From Alistipes sp. (GTDB lineage Bacteria; Bacteroidota; Bacteroidia; Bacteroidales; Rikenellaceae): a DNA stretch of 46,766 bases. A program made the translations under genes and the position numbers. The first letter of the stretch is position 1, and the number at the start of each line of letters is the position of its first letter. The notes under the pieces are model-generated. The model worked only from the letters and a program-made list of their open reading frames with translations, was not told where the DNA came from and did not search any database. The stretch is taken from assembly GCA_017465605.1 (NCBI GenBank), contig JAFTVW010000005.1:137074-183839 (forward strand), in the 5' to 3' direction. Positions 15,998 through 24,321 of this stretch are shown one piece after another.

Positions 15998-17005
15998 TTA
16001 GTTTGTTGTCTCGTCGGGCTCGAATATTTGCAAAGCCTCATTCTCGGAAGTGATGTCGTAAACCATAAATTTACCATCGCCGAGTGGGCAAAAGTAACGA
16101 ACAAACATAGGAAGTTCATAACGTCTTACGGGGTGGCCTTCCCAGTCGAACTGTTCGATGTAGGTCGTGCGTTCCAGCGACTTGTTAAGCTCTGAGTTAG
16201 TGTTATTTACACGATAGATGTAAAATCCATCATCATCGGTGTAAATACGAAACGAAAAGATGCGGAAGTCCTCATCTTGCTCGTTGTCCTCGTATCCGGT
16301 AAATGTCGATATTCCGTTGGAGTCTTTCCTGCGGACTCTTTTCGTGAGGTTGCCTTCTGCGTCGAACATATCGAAGCCATCAATAAAGTTGAAGGCATAA
16401 ACTATTTTGTCAGCTCTGTTTGTGCCCAAAAATCCTATGTATGAGTGAGATTCGGAGTATTTCTCAGCGTAATAGTCGAGTGATGGTAGGGGAGTTGGCT
16501 CTTCTCCTACTTTCCATTTGCATAGGGTTAATTTGCTGGGGGTATCGTCATAGAAAACATACTCATTTCCATATAGATAGCATATCTCATTCACACTCAT
16601 CGGCAATTTTTCATATTTTGTGACCGTTGATGGCTGGCTGGTGAAGTCATCATAAAATTCCATCTTGGTTTTCCCCATATCGTTAATGCCGAATTTGCCA
16701 TCATTGAGTTGGAATATTTCGGGAAAAAGATATTCGTTGTCGGCTCGTCCTCGGTAACCCCAACTATGTACTAATTCTCCTGATTTATAATTATATACAC
16801 AAAACATTGCCGAATCTCTATAATTCTGTACAACTACCTCATCACCAGTCCTTATCATTCTTGTCACATCGTTTATCAGTGCGTCGATTCCGAGAGATTT
16901 TTTCATCTTGATTGTTTCCGAAAAGTCGTCATCTGAGATATATGTGATGTCGTTGTTGCACGATGAGATAAGAACAACGGTCAAAATGAATAAAAGCTTT
17001 CTCAT
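15998..17005 (-). CDS. TolB-like 6-bladed-propeller lipoprotein
   Basis: A 335-residue predicted lipoprotein (signal ending LISSC, Cys16). Blade-like repeats (DEVVVQNYRDSAMFCVYNY, DGKFGINDMGKTKMEFYD, GNEYVFYDD, GDGKFMVYDI) and the turn GYRGRADNEY at about 81-90 fit the Bacteroidetes TolB-like propeller lipoproteins (PF15869 type). It appears related to the plus-strand protein at 10146-11171 through the shared GRA-x-NEY turn. No enzymatic residues were seen. It has its own terminator. Upstream lies the AT-rich accessory patch. A role in envelope sensing or ligand binding is inference. Confidence 0.83.
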   Translation of the reverse strand: MRKLLFILTVVLISSCNNDITYISDDDFSETIKMKKSLGIDALINDVTRMIRTGDEVVVQNYRDSAMFCVYNYKSGELVHSWGYRGRADNEYLFPEIFQLNDGKFGINDMGKTKMEFYDDFTSQPSTVTKYEKLPMSVNEICYLYGNEYVFYDDTPSKLTLCKWKVGEEPTPLPSLDYYAEKYSESHSYIGFLGTNRADKIVYAFNFIDGFDMFDAEGNLTKRVRRKDSNGISTFTGYEDNEQDEDFRIFSFRIYTDDDGFYIYRVNNTNSELNKSLERTTYIEQFDWEGHPVRRYELPMFVRYFCPLGDGKFMVYDITSENEALQIFEPDETTN

Positions 17006-17353
17006 AGTAATAATATGGTTGTATCTTATTGATATATATTTAGTTATGTGGAATAGGGTGGGGTGCTGTTTCTTATATATTTTCGTTGGCTATGAATTGT
17101 TTGTCGTAGTGTTTGTTTCAGAAACGTAATTATTTGTATATTATTGTGTTGATTGCGCCAGCGATGAAATTTTATCGTTGTCGATTCTGCTCCATAATTA
17201 CTGTTATGTATTTTCTCTCTACAAATTTATCCTCAATATATGTGATATGCAAATTTTCTTCTATGACCAATCTAATGTTCGCTAATATATCTTCTGTAAT
17301 ATAATTATAACTTGCTTGCTATCATTAATAATTCACAAGGCATAAAAGCATAA
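17006..17353. other. AT-rich gap without a convincing gene
   Basis: Strongly AT-rich, with only short frames of unlikely composition. It contains the upstream region of the TolB-like lipoprotein gene and marks the left edge of the accessory patch. No tRNA, direct-repeat attachment site or transposase remnant was found. Confidence 0.6.
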
Positions 17354-17413
17354 TTGTCCATACAGCATAACAGTCCGCAAAGCGTATTTGTACATAGGGT
17401 TTATTTGTCCGCT

Positions 17414-17995
17414 ATGTATAGTGGAAAGAAGAATATCACCGCAGATGATGTGGCCAAAAAATTGAAAATTAAGCAGAGAAAAGCTAACTTTGCTATAACA
17501 GAAATCTTAAATGGAATAAAAGATGAGTACCAAGAATCGAGAAAACGAGATGAAAACGACCTCGTGGGAGGAGTCGGGAATGATAGACCTCTACGAGTGG
17601 GAGGACGAAGTGTACAAGGCGATGTTCAAAGACGAGCCGAAAGAGGAGATGAGCGAGGAGTTCGAAGAGGATTTGATGTAGTCAATGCCGCTACAAGCCT
17701 TGCAGAGTCATTGGGTGTAAAACTGAATGTCGTTGAAGATGTAAACGATATTACAGACCCCAATAACACATTGCAACTTGCAATGCGAGGTGCTAAGGCG
17801 TGGTATGATGTTGATACCGACCAAATCTATTTCGTAGCACCTAATGCCACGAGCATTCAAGATGCCGAGGAGTCTATCTTGCACGAAGTTGTGGCACATA
17901 AGGGGCTGCGAGATGTAGATTGTTTATATAGCGTATCGAATATATTATTTCCTATAATCTCCATTAAAACCACCATTTTCCTGCCCTTCTTTTAA
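17414..17995 (+). pseudogene. Remnant of a mobile-element polyvalent protein with HExxH metallopeptidase motif
   Basis: The frame is open from 17354 (TTG); the first ATG is 17414. Three parts are visible. First is a short helical, helix-turn-helix-like stretch (ITADDVAKKLKIKQRKANFA). Next is an Arg/Gly-rich segment. The last is a block from AATSLAESLGVKLNVVEDV to ILHEVVAHKGLRDV, with HEVVAH at 17882-17899. The last block matches the start of a zinc-metallopeptidase-like domain in very large polyvalent proteins of Bacteroidales conjugative elements and phages. The homology stops at about 17916, and the tail (CLYSVSNILFP onwards) reads like non-coding AT-rich DNA. Such proteins normally run to hundreds or thousands of residues, so this is a fragment truncated at the C-terminus and probably at the N-terminus. 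Confidence 0.65.
17523..17681 (+). other. Overlapping acidic 52-residue frame inside the remnant
   Basis: In a second frame an ATG opens a 52-codon reading frame ending in TAG at 17679-17681. The product is acidic, with parts such as EESGMIDLYEWEDEVYKAMF and DEPKEEMSEEFEEDLM. It has ordinary protein composition, while the larger frame over the same bases is Arg/Gly-rich. Either this is a real small element gene overlapping the polyvalent protein, or the larger frame joins two genes through a frameshift. I cannot decide from sequence alone. Confidence 0.4.
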
Positions 17996-18069
17996 CATAA
18001 TGTAAATATTACATCAAAATTATAAAATCCCTCCTTCGCTACTGATTTTAGAGGTAATGAAAAAAAAGA

Positions 18070-18092
18070 AGCTCCCATACTGTATGGAAGCT
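18070..18092 (-). terminator. Terminator of the XRE regulator gene
   Basis: CCATA (18075-18079) pairs with TATGG (18083-18087), and AGCT (18070-18073) with AGCT (18089-18092), around one mismatch. On the minus strand it is followed by TTC and a T-run (complement of 18060-18067). It lies about 90 bp past the XRE stop. Confidence 0.72.
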
Positions 18093-18184
18093 AATACATC
18101 AAATTGATATAAAATAAATGCTCGCAATCTTTGTAATGCAAGTTGCTCAAATCCGCATTGTCAAAATTAAATTTACTACGCAAA

Positions 18185-18631
18185 CTATTTAGACATCTCA
18201 AAGCTCTCGAATGTGTGGTCGTCAAAGAGGACAATCACGCGCTTAACATTTTTTCTATTCACTGCACCGATGGTTGCCAATCTTTCGATACTATTATTGG
18301 CAGAAGTTGAACCCTCTGAGATTGTCGTATTTTGCGCTGCGGAAATTTTTTCCACATTTACGGGCGTCTCCGCGACTTCGTTGCTCGTTTGGTTTGGCAG
18401 CTCGTTGGTCAGTTCGGCATCAGCACGATACATTTGCTCACTGTCGAGTAGCAGCCAATCTGGATTAATATGTGGAAAACGGCGCAGTATTTTTTGCACC
18501 AAATCAAAACTCGGTTTGTTACGTCCGCCAAGAAGGTGAGTAACTCCTGAGGGTTGTATTCCCAACAATTCTGCGAAGCGACTTGCTGTGAGCTGCTCCG
18601 AAGCCATCAATTTTTGCAATTTTTCACGCAT
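18185..18631 (-). CDS. XRE-family helix-turn-helix transcriptional regulator
   Basis: A 148-residue DNA-binding protein. The N-terminal XRE/Cro-type HTH spans about 1-62 (LTASRFAELLGIQPSGVTHL, then GGRNKPSFDLVQKIL). A Ser/Thr/Asn-rich linker (about 75-118) follows, then a short conserved-looking C-terminal strand pair (KRVIVLFDDHTFESFEM). This layout is common among Bacteroidales chromosomal and element-borne XRE regulators. It has a -7 box at 18647-18654 and a terminator. It sits between an element remnant and a long non-coding stretch carrying palindromic sites that it may bind; that link is inference. Confidence 0.88.
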   Translation of the reverse strand: MREKLQKLMASEQLTASRFAELLGIQPSGVTHLLGGRNKPSFDLVQKILRRFPHINPDWLLLDSEQMYRADAELTNELPNQTSNEVAETPVNVEKISAAQNTTISEGSTSANNSIERLATIGAVNRKNVKRVIVLFDDHTFESFEMSK

Positions 18632-18646
18632 AATCCTAATTTTTCA

Positions 18647-18654
18647 CAAATATA
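18647..18654 (-). promoter_or_regulatory. -7 box of the XRE regulator
   Basis: Minus-strand TATATTTG lies 16 bp upstream of the ATG at 18631, with a TTG about 20 bp further upstream (complement of 18675-18677). Confidence 0.65.
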
Positions 18655-18720
18655 AATCATTTTTCTTTTGTAAACAAGTTTTATGTTACAATCGTAAATA
18701 AAATTATACTGTTAACAACC

Positions 18721-18736
18721 TTTACATTTGTGTAAA
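18721..18736. promoter_or_regulatory. TTTACA-N4-TGTAAA dyad (candidate operator)
   Basis: TTTACA (18721-18726) and TGTAAA (18731-18736) are perfect inverted arms around TTTG. The dyad lies 67 bp upstream of the XRE -7 box. The binding protein is unknown. Confidence 0.5.
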
Positions 18737-19080
18737 TTGATTTATCGTAAAAAGTGTAATGTGGAATAAGTTAAAGTAATACTTTATGTATGTATGTATA
18801 AAACGCTGATAAATATGTAGATATATATTGTGTAGTTGTATATATCGAGGCATTTCTCTCAAAACGGCTACACGTGACCCTCTGATTAAACCTTTGGTTG
18901 ATGTAAAATATGTAAATATCTGATATTTTGCATATTATACTATCAAGTTTAGTTCTTTAACAACCCTTATTCTGTCATATAGCATTGACTTTACACGCAT
19001 ATTCGCATTCGACACAAATGTAAAAGTTGACAATGGTAGTAGTCGGCTACTGTTTTACAAAAGTTAATCGTGCGCACAAT

Positions 19081-19122
19081 TTACATCTGTATTTAGTTTA
19101 CATATGTAATTACAAATGTAAA
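19081..19122. promoter_or_regulatory. Cluster of three TACAnnTGTA sites
   Basis: TTACATCTGTAT begins at 19081, TTACATATGTAA at 19098 and TTACAAATGTAA at 19110. Each contains the core TACAnnTGTA, the known operator core of the BlaI/MecI/CopY repressor family. The neighbouring regulator is XRE-type, so the assignment is open. Confidence 0.5.
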
Positions 19123-19227
19123 ATCATCTCAAAATATTTACAAAATTGATATATCCCCTACTCTTAATAATTATTTTCAACTTGATTTATGCCGCGAGAT
19201 TATATTATGTTAAATCTCAAAAATAAC

Positions 19228-19251
19228 GGGTAGTCACTCTCGCGACTACCC
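19228..19251 (-). terminator. Terminator of the bcp-recA-relA-HIT operon
   Basis: GGGTAGTC (19228-19235) and GACTACCC (19244-19251) form a perfect 8-bp stem with an 8-base loop. On the minus strand it is followed by GTTATTTTT. It lies 40 bp after the HIT stop codon. Confidence 0.85.
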
Positions 19252-19290
19252 TATTCTATTACAATGCGTTACAGATTTGTAAACGCTTAT

Positions 19291-19677
19291 TTATTCAGCC
19301 AATTTTGATGCGATTTCTGAAAACTCTTCTGGGGTTAATTTGAGCTTTTCGCGTCTAAAATCCACATCATTTTCGCTATTCATTGGGATTAAATGAATGT
19401 GTGCGTGCGGAACTTCCAGTCCCAAAACCACTGTTGCGACCTTTTTGCAACCTGTTTGCTCCTTAATTTTGTGCGCTACCCTCTTCGCAAAAATAGCCAT
19501 TCCTGCTAATGTCTCATCATCGAGGTCGTAGTAGTAGTCAACCTCCTTTTTAGGAACAACAAGCGTGTGTCCTTTTGCAAGTGGATTTATGTCGAGGAAC
19601 GCGTAATAGTTCTCGTCCTCGGCTACTTTATAGCTGGGTATCTCCCCTGCTATAATCTTTGAGAAAATAGTTGCCAT
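19291..19677 (-). CDS. HIT-family nucleotide-binding hydrolase
   Basis: A 128-residue cytoplasmic protein of the histidine triad superfamily. The triad HAHIHLIP gives His91, His93 and His95, and the N-terminal IFSKIIAGEIPSYKV is typical of the HINT/PKCI branch, which hydrolyses adenosine phosphoramidates and related nucleotides. The length is normal. It is the last gene of the operon and follows the small membrane protein gene by 25 bp. The physiological substrate is unknown. Its position downstream of relA/spoT fits nucleotide house-cleaning, but that is inference. Confidence 0.93.
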   Translation of the reverse strand: MATIFSKIIAGEIPSYKVAEDENYYAFLDINPLAKGHTLVVPKKEVDYYYDLDDETLAGMAIFAKRVAHKIKEQTGCKKVATVVLGLEVPHAHIHLIPMNSENDVDFRREKLKLTPEEFSEIASKLAE

Positions 19678-19702
19678 AATGATTTGTATTGTATTGTTTG
19701 AT

Positions 19703-20236
19703 TTACTCCTCGAATTTAGGTCGAAGTATCTCTGAGTATATAACAGCCTTCTCCATCGTGAAATCCTCTAAAATCTCGTTGATTTCGCTATTTTGAGCCG
19801 TTATATCACCATCTTTGATTGGGTTGCCATATTTGGCTTTGCCGCTGGTTTTGATAGTTGTATTGTTCTTGCTCTTGACAGCCTTGCTATTTGACTTGGC
19901 TGTTGTGGCAGTACCGCTACCGCTTCTGCTCATACTTATCATTTGTGATGCCATTTTGGGCTTCTGCACGGTAGTCGTTGAAGCCATAGGCTGCATCTTG
20001 CTTTCGGGTGTAGTCTCTCTTGATTTTTGCGGTTCTACTTGCGTAGATGATGTTTTTGGTCTGTTTTCGGGTGTTTTATCCTCACCTAAGAGTTCTCGCA
20101 CACGTCGCTCCCATTCGGTCTGGGGAGCAAGCGTAGGCTCGTTATCCTCTCCGACGGGCTTATTTTTCTGTTGATTCTTCTGCGCCATCGAGAAAATAGC
20201 ACCAATAATCACAAGAAATATCCATAAATTATCCAT
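19703..20236 (-). CDS. Membrane-anchored protein of unknown function with low-complexity linker
   Basis: A 177-residue protein with one N-terminal transmembrane segment (about 4-18, LWIFLVIIGAIFSMA). A long Lys/Ser/Thr/Pro-rich linker (about 20-140) leads to a short, conserved-looking C-terminus (EILEDFTMEKAVIYSEIL, then RPKFEE). The C-terminal block resembles the end of other small Bacteroidales membrane proteins I have seen with xAVIYSEILxPKF, suggesting a binding motif. No enzymatic motif is present. It lies 39 bp after relA/spoT and 25 bp before the HIT gene in the same operon. Confidence 0.82.
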   Translation of the reverse strand: MDNLWIFLVIIGAIFSMAQKNQQKNKPVGEDNEPTLAPQTEWERRVRELLGEDKTPENRPKTSSTQVEPQKSRETTPESKMQPMASTTTVQKPKMASQMISMSRSGSGTATTAKSNSKAVKSKNNTTIKTSGKAKYGNPIKDGDITAQNSEINEILEDFTMEKAVIYSEILRPKFEE

Positions 20237-20275
20237 ACAATCCGACTTTTATATGCTTGAACTTAGTCTTGTTGC

Positions 20276-22492
20276 TTAATTTGATTGTCGCTTGACGCTC
20301 TCCATTCCCTTGATTCTTCTCAGTCGGTCAAGGATTGCGTTGAGACTTTCAGCATCACGCACATATAGGCTCAATGTGCCTTCGAATATTCCATCGTGTG
20401 ACTGAATATTCACCTGACGCATATTAATACTGAAATCATTTGTTACAACGTTTGCCAAATCGACCAACAATCCCATACGGTCAATACCCATAATCTCGAT
20501 TGTGGCCAATGATGATTGAGTCTTGTGTTGCTCCCACTTAATCTCCTCTTTCACTATGCAATCGCCGTGCTGAGATGCCAAACGATTCAACTCGTCACAG
20601 GTTGCCTTGTGAACATATATTTGATGGGTGATAGGGTCTTTGAAACCAACCACACTATCTCCGGGCAATGGGTGGCAACACTCTGCCACAACAAGATTTT
20701 GCCCCTCGTTATGCTCTTTGGGCTTGTTTTTCTTGTCATCACCCTTCGTGTCTTCATCATCACCTTCATCGTCGTCTTTGATGAAAAGTGTCCAGAATTT
20801 GAGTATCTTGAAGTTGGAATTTGTCCTTACGACCTTCTCTAAATTGTCAAGCGATACGATTCCTGCACCGATTTTAGTGTATAGCTCCTCCTTGTTGTGG
20901 CTGTCGTATGCACTTATGAGCTTGCGTATTACACGATTATTAGGCGTGATATTGAGTTGGGCAAGTCGCTCGTCAAGAATCTGCATTCCGCGTTGCAAGT
21001 TGTGCTCCTGCTCGCGTTTTAAGTAGCTTTTGATGGCCTGTTTTGCCTTCGTGGTGAGTACTGCCTCCAACCACTCAGCTTTGGGCTTTGCCGACTCTGC
21101 TGTAATGATTTCCACCTGATCTCCGCTGTTCAATGGTGTGGTAATCGGCATAATTTTATGGTTGATTTTAGCACCTATTGCGCTATTGCCGATTTTGGTG
21201 TGTACATCGTACGCGAGGTCAAGGGCAGTTGCTCCAAACGGCAAGCGTCGCGCTTCTCCCTTTGGTGTAAACACTGCTATTTCAGAAGCATACAACGATA
21301 ACTTAAAGTTATCCAAGAAGTCAACTGCATTCTGAGTTGGGCTCTCCAACGCCGTCCGAATCATCTTCAACCACTTGTCGAACTCGTCTTCGTTGTGAGA
21401 AATTGTAGCCTTCTTGTATTTCCAGTGAGCTGCGAATCCTCGTTCTGCAATTTCGTCCATTCGTTGGGTGCGAATCTGTACCTCTACCCATATTCCGTCG
21501 GGGCCCATCACAGTTGAATGCAGGGCCTCATAACCGTTTGCTTTTGGCATACTAATCCAATCTCGCAAGCGATCGGGTTTAGGGGTGTAAATATCTGTTA
21601 TTGACGAATATATTTGCCAACATTGGGTCTTTTCAGATGGGAACTCCAATGGCTGGAAAACTATGCGGATTGCAAATAAATCGTATATCTCCGAGAAGGG
21701 AATCTGTTTTTGAACCATCTTGGTCCAAATCGAGTATGCGCTCTTTACCCTACCCGTTATTTCATATTTGATGCCATTTTTATCGAGGGCTTCGATTATC
21801 GGTGCATTGAATTTGCGAATGTATTCGTCTCGCGCAGCCGATGTTTCGTTGATGTGACGTGTAATCTCCTCATACTCTTTTGGAAATCTGTATTTCATAC
21901 AGAGGTTTTCCAACTCGGTTTTGATTGCATACAATCCCAATCGGTAAGCCAATGGGGCAAAAAGGTAGATTGTCTCTCCTGTGATTTTAATCTGCTTATT
22001 TTGAGGCATTGCGCCCAATGTACGCATATTGTGCAGGCGGTCGGCAATCTTAATTAGGATTACTCTCACATCGTCGGAGAGTGTGAGCAATACCTTGCGA
22101 AAATATTCTGCCTGTCGAGATGTGTCGGCGTTGAATACGCCCGACATCTTGGTTAATCCATCAACCATCGATGCAATCTTGTGGCCGAACAGATGTTCCA
22201 TATCCTCGACTGTGTAGTCGGTATCCTCCACTACATCGTGTAGGAGTGATGCTACAACCGACTTGACGCCTAAGCCGATTTCGTCAACAACTATCTGTGC
22301 TACTGCAATAGGATGCAGGAAGTAAGGCTCGCCTGAGCGTCGCCTTACCCCCTGATGGGCCTCTTTTGCGAGGAAAAAAGCCTTTTTAATGAAGTTCCAG
22401 TCCTCTTCTTTCTTGCAGATTTTCTTACACGACTCTGCAAGAGCTTCCCATTTACTTTGAATAAGTATTTCGTCCTCCGCAGTATAATTCAT
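20276..22492 (-). CDS. Bifunctional (p)ppGpp synthetase/hydrolase (Rel/SpoT)
   Basis: A 738-residue stringent-response enzyme. The N-terminal HD hydrolase domain (about 40-190) keeps the metal-binding HD pair in ASLLHDVVEDTDY (His85-Asp86) and the IADRLHNMRTL motif. The synthetase domain (about 245-365) contains YDLFAIRIVF, MPKANGYEALHSTVMG and EVQIRTQRMDEIAERGFAAHW. A TGS domain (about 400-465, AVFTPKGEARRLP), a helical and Cys-containing region, and a C-terminal ACT domain (about 660-735) follow. All catalytic segments look intact, so both activities are expected. It starts 6 bp after the recA stop. Confidence 0.95.
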   Translation of the reverse strand: MNYTAEDEILIQSKWEALAESCKKICKKEEDWNFIKKAFFLAKEAHQGVRRRSGEPYFLHPIAVAQIVVDEIGLGVKSVVASLLHDVVEDTDYTVEDMEHLFGHKIASMVDGLTKMSGVFNADTSRQAEYFRKVLLTLSDDVRVILIKIADRLHNMRTLGAMPQNKQIKITGETIYLFAPLAYRLGLYAIKTELENLCMKYRFPKEYEEITRHINETSAARDEYIRKFNAPIIEALDKNGIKYEITGRVKSAYSIWTKMVQKQIPFSEIYDLFAIRIVFQPLEFPSEKTQCWQIYSSITDIYTPKPDRLRDWISMPKANGYEALHSTVMGPDGIWVEVQIRTQRMDEIAERGFAAHWKYKKATISHNEDEFDKWLKMIRTALESPTQNAVDFLDNFKLSLYASEIAVFTPKGEARRLPFGATALDLAYDVHTKIGNSAIGAKINHKIMPITTPLNSGDQVEIITAESAKPKAEWLEAVLTTKAKQAIKSYLKREQEHNLQRGMQILDERLAQLNITPNNRVIRKLISAYDSHNKEELYTKIGAGIVSLDNLEKVVRTNSNFKILKFWTLFIKDDDEGDDEDTKGDDKKNKPKEHNEGQNLVVAECCHPLPGDSVVGFKDPITHQIYVHKATCDELNRLASQHGDCIVKEEIKWEQHKTQSSLATIEIMGIDRMGLLVDLANVVTNDFSINMRQVNIQSHDGIFEGTLSLYVRDAESLNAILDRLRRIKGMESVKRQSN

Positions 22493-22498
22493 AAACTC

Positions 22499-23512
22499 CT
22501 ACTTTTTCGTTTTCATAGCTTCGCGTAATTTAGCTTCAATCTCGTCGCAAAGCTCCTTGTTTGTTGAAAGCAACTCCTTTACAGCGTCGCGTCCCTGACC
22601 AATCTTCTGCTCTCCGTATGAGAACCACGAGCCAGCTTTGCGAACAATACCATAATCAACACTCAGGTCAACTATCTCGCCAATCTTCGAGATTCCCTCG
22701 CCAAACATAATATCAAACTCGGCACGCTTGAATGGAGGTGCTACCTTGTTCTTCACAACTTTAACCTTTGTGCGAGTTCCGAGCTGCTCCTCTCCATCTT
22801 TAATTACCGATGCGCGACGGATATCAATACGCACACTTGCGTAGAATTTCAATGCATTACCACCTGTTGTGGTCTCAGGATTACCATAAACTACGCCAAT
22901 CTTATCACGCAACTGGTTGATAAAGATACAAACGGTCTTGGTCTTAGAGATGCTGGCGGTGAGTTTACGCAGGGCCTGCGACATCAAACGAGCCTGCAAA
23001 CCCATCTTTGAATCACCCATCTCTCCCTCAATCTCAGCCTTTGGGGTAAGTGCTGCTACCGAGTCGATAACGATAATGTCAATTGCACTTGAACGAATCA
23101 ATGAGTCGGCAATCTCCAATGCCTGTTCACCGTTGTCGGGCTGTGAGATGAGCAAATTATCTACATCTACACCCAATTTCTGCGCGTAAAAGCTATCGAA
23201 AGCGTGCTCTGCGTCGATGAATGCTGCAATACCACCAGCTTTCTGTGCCTCTGCGATAGCGTGAATTGCGAGTGTTGTCTTTCCTGATGATTCTGGGCCA
23301 TAAATCTCGATTACTCGGCCTTTTGGGTAGCCTCCAACTCCCAATGCTATATCCAATGTCACCGAGCCTGTGGGAATCACCGGAATATCGGTCACAGCTT
23401 CGCTGCTCATACGCATAATTGAGCCCTTGCCGAAATCCTTCTCTATCTTGTCCATTACCGCGCTCAACACTTTGAGCTTGTCGGCGTTTACTTGTACTTT
23501 TTCAGTTGCCAT
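22499..23512 (-). CDS. recA: Recombinase RecA
   Basis: A 337-residue DNA strand-exchange ATPase and SOS co-protease. Walker [16 protein letters not shown], Walker [11 protein letters not shown], the L1/L2 region ([22 protein letters not shown] in part; [10 protein letters not shown] and [17 protein letters not shown]) and the C-terminal acidic and lysine-rich end are all present and intact. I chose the ATG at 23510-23512 (MATEKVQVN); an upstream in-frame start would overlap the bcp stop. It lies 7 bp after bcp and 6 bp before relA/spoT. No LexA-type box was recognised upstream, and SOS control in Bacteroidetes is not well enough defined to judge. Confidence 0.97.
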   Translation of the reverse strand: MATEKVQVNADKLKVLSAVMDKIEKDFGKGSIMRMSSEAVTDIPVIPTGSVTLDIALGVGGYPKGRVIEIYGPESSGKTTLAIHAIAEAQKAGGIAAFIDAEHAFDSFYAQKLGVDVDNLLISQPDNGEQALEIADSLIRSSAIDIIVIDSVAALTPKAEIEGEMGDSKMGLQARLMSQALRKLTASISKTKTVCIFINQLRDKIGVVYGNPETTTGGNALKFYASVRIDIRRASVIKDGEEQLGTRTKVKVVKNKVAPPFKRAEFDIMFGEGISKIGEIVDLSVDYGIVRKAGSWFSYGEQKIGQGRDAVKELLSTNKELCDEIEAKLREAMKTKK

Positions 23513-23519
23513 ATCTTTT

Positions 23520-23987
23520 CTATTTTTTATCCAATTCATTAATAATTTGATTGTAGTGGTCGGCGGTCTTTACCTTGTCGAAGATATGGGTGATTCTACC
23601 CTCCTCGTCCAGCAGGAATGTCTTGCGCGCCACGCCCATATATTTGCGGCCATACATCGATTTTTCAACCCATACGCCAAATGCTTCGCATATCGAGCGG
23701 TCGGTGTCGGCCAGCAGAGTGAAATTAAGGTCGTGCTTCGAGCAGAAATTCTGGTGCGACTTTTCGCTGTCGGGGCTCACACCCACTATGCGATAACCGC
23801 GCTCGGCGAGGCCCTCTTTGCCATCACGCAAACTCTTAGCTTCCAGCGTGCAACCCGATGTGTTATCCTTCGGATAGAAGTATAACACTGTCTTGCTACC
23901 TTTGAGTTGCGATAGCGATAGAGTTTCCGAAGTTTGGGTCTTGCCCGTAAAATCAGGGGCCATATCCCCCACCTTTAATTCTGCCAT
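23520..23987 (-). CDS. bcp: Thioredoxin-dependent peroxiredoxin, BCP/PrxQ type
   Basis: A 155-residue cytoplasmic peroxidase that reduces H2O2 and organic hydroperoxides. The peroxidatic Cys46 lies in [19 protein letters not shown]. In the usual BCP pattern a second Cys follows five residues later, but here that position is Lys51. Other cysteines are Cys82 and Cys100, and either could act as resolving residue. Length and fold pattern ([11 protein letters not shown] start, [16 protein letters not shown]) are typical. It is first in the operon with recA and relA/spoT, with a -7 box at 24014-24021, which links oxidative defence, repair and stringent response on one transcript. Confidence 0.93.
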   Translation of the reverse strand: MAELKVGDMAPDFTGKTQTSETLSLSQLKGSKTVLYFYPKDNTSGCTLEAKSLRDGKEGLAERGYRIVGVSPDSEKSHQNFCSKHDLNFTLLADTDRSICEAFGVWVEKSMYGRKYMGVARKTFLLDEEGRITHIFDKVKTADHYNQIINELDKK

Positions 23988-24013
23988 AATTTTCTTTATA
24001 GGTAATAATTATT

Positions 24014-24021
24014 CAAAGTTA
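24014..24021 (-). promoter_or_regulatory. -7 box of the bcp-recA-relA operon
   Basis: Minus-strand TAACTTTG lies 27 bp upstream of the bcp ATG. It sits within an AT-rich inverted repeat (TTATTCAAA 24009-24017, TTTGAATAA 24032-24040), which could be an operator. Confidence 0.55.
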
Positions 24022-24108
24022 AGAATTTTTATTTGAATAACTGCTCTTTTTACCCATTTTTTTTGTTTGAGCACTTCCGAATTCACCCAATTTTACCGCA
24101 AGCAGAAT

Positions 24109-24321
24109 CTAATCCCATAGGATTGTTGTCTGTACTTGTTCGTTAAATTCGGCCGATGTCGGATTCAATCGCGAATTGCACGCCGGACATCTGATTGGCG
24201 ATTCGGTTTCGATGTGTGTTTCGCAGCCGATGCATCGTGGACGAAGTCCGAATGTAGGATCCTGACTGTAAGTGAACTCTGCCTTGCAGTGTTTGCACTT
24301 GATTTCGTATGCTACTCCCAT
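24109..24321 (-). CDS. Small zinc-ribbon protein
   Basis: A 70-residue protein with three CxxC pairs (CKHC at 9-12, CIGC at 30-33 and CPAC at 45-48), a rubredoxin/zinc-ribbon arrangement able to bind one or two zinc ions. No signal peptide or membrane segment is present. The function is unknown; small zinc ribbons often act in nucleic-acid or protein interactions. It has a long upstream gap containing a perfect 10-bp inverted repeat (24476-24500), with the regulator gene beyond. It is separated from bcp by about 120 bp. Confidence 0.8.
   Translation of the reverse strand: MGVAYEIKCKHCKAEFTYSQDPTFGLRPRCIGCETHIETESPIRCPACNSRLNPTSAEFNEQVQTTILWD

Larger units (their letters stand above)
18632..19227. 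other. About 600-bp AT-rich non-coding region with many TTTACA/TGTAAA half-sites
   Basis: No coding frame of convincing length or composition. It holds the XRE promoter (18647-18654), a TTTACA-N4-TGTAAA dyad, a cluster of three TACAnnTGTA sites, and further half-sites near 18903-18917, 18990, 19012-19024 and 19137. The density of this motif is much higher than in other intergenic regions of the window. Confidence 0.7.

Noticed and set aside
17006-19290. Integrated element with tRNA attachment site
   Set aside because: No tRNA, integrase, transposase or flanking direct repeat was found; only a protein remnant supports past insertion.
23513-23539. Upstream start for recA adding nine codons
   Set aside because: It would overlap the bcp stop codon, and the standard RecA N-terminus begins at the ATG at 23512.
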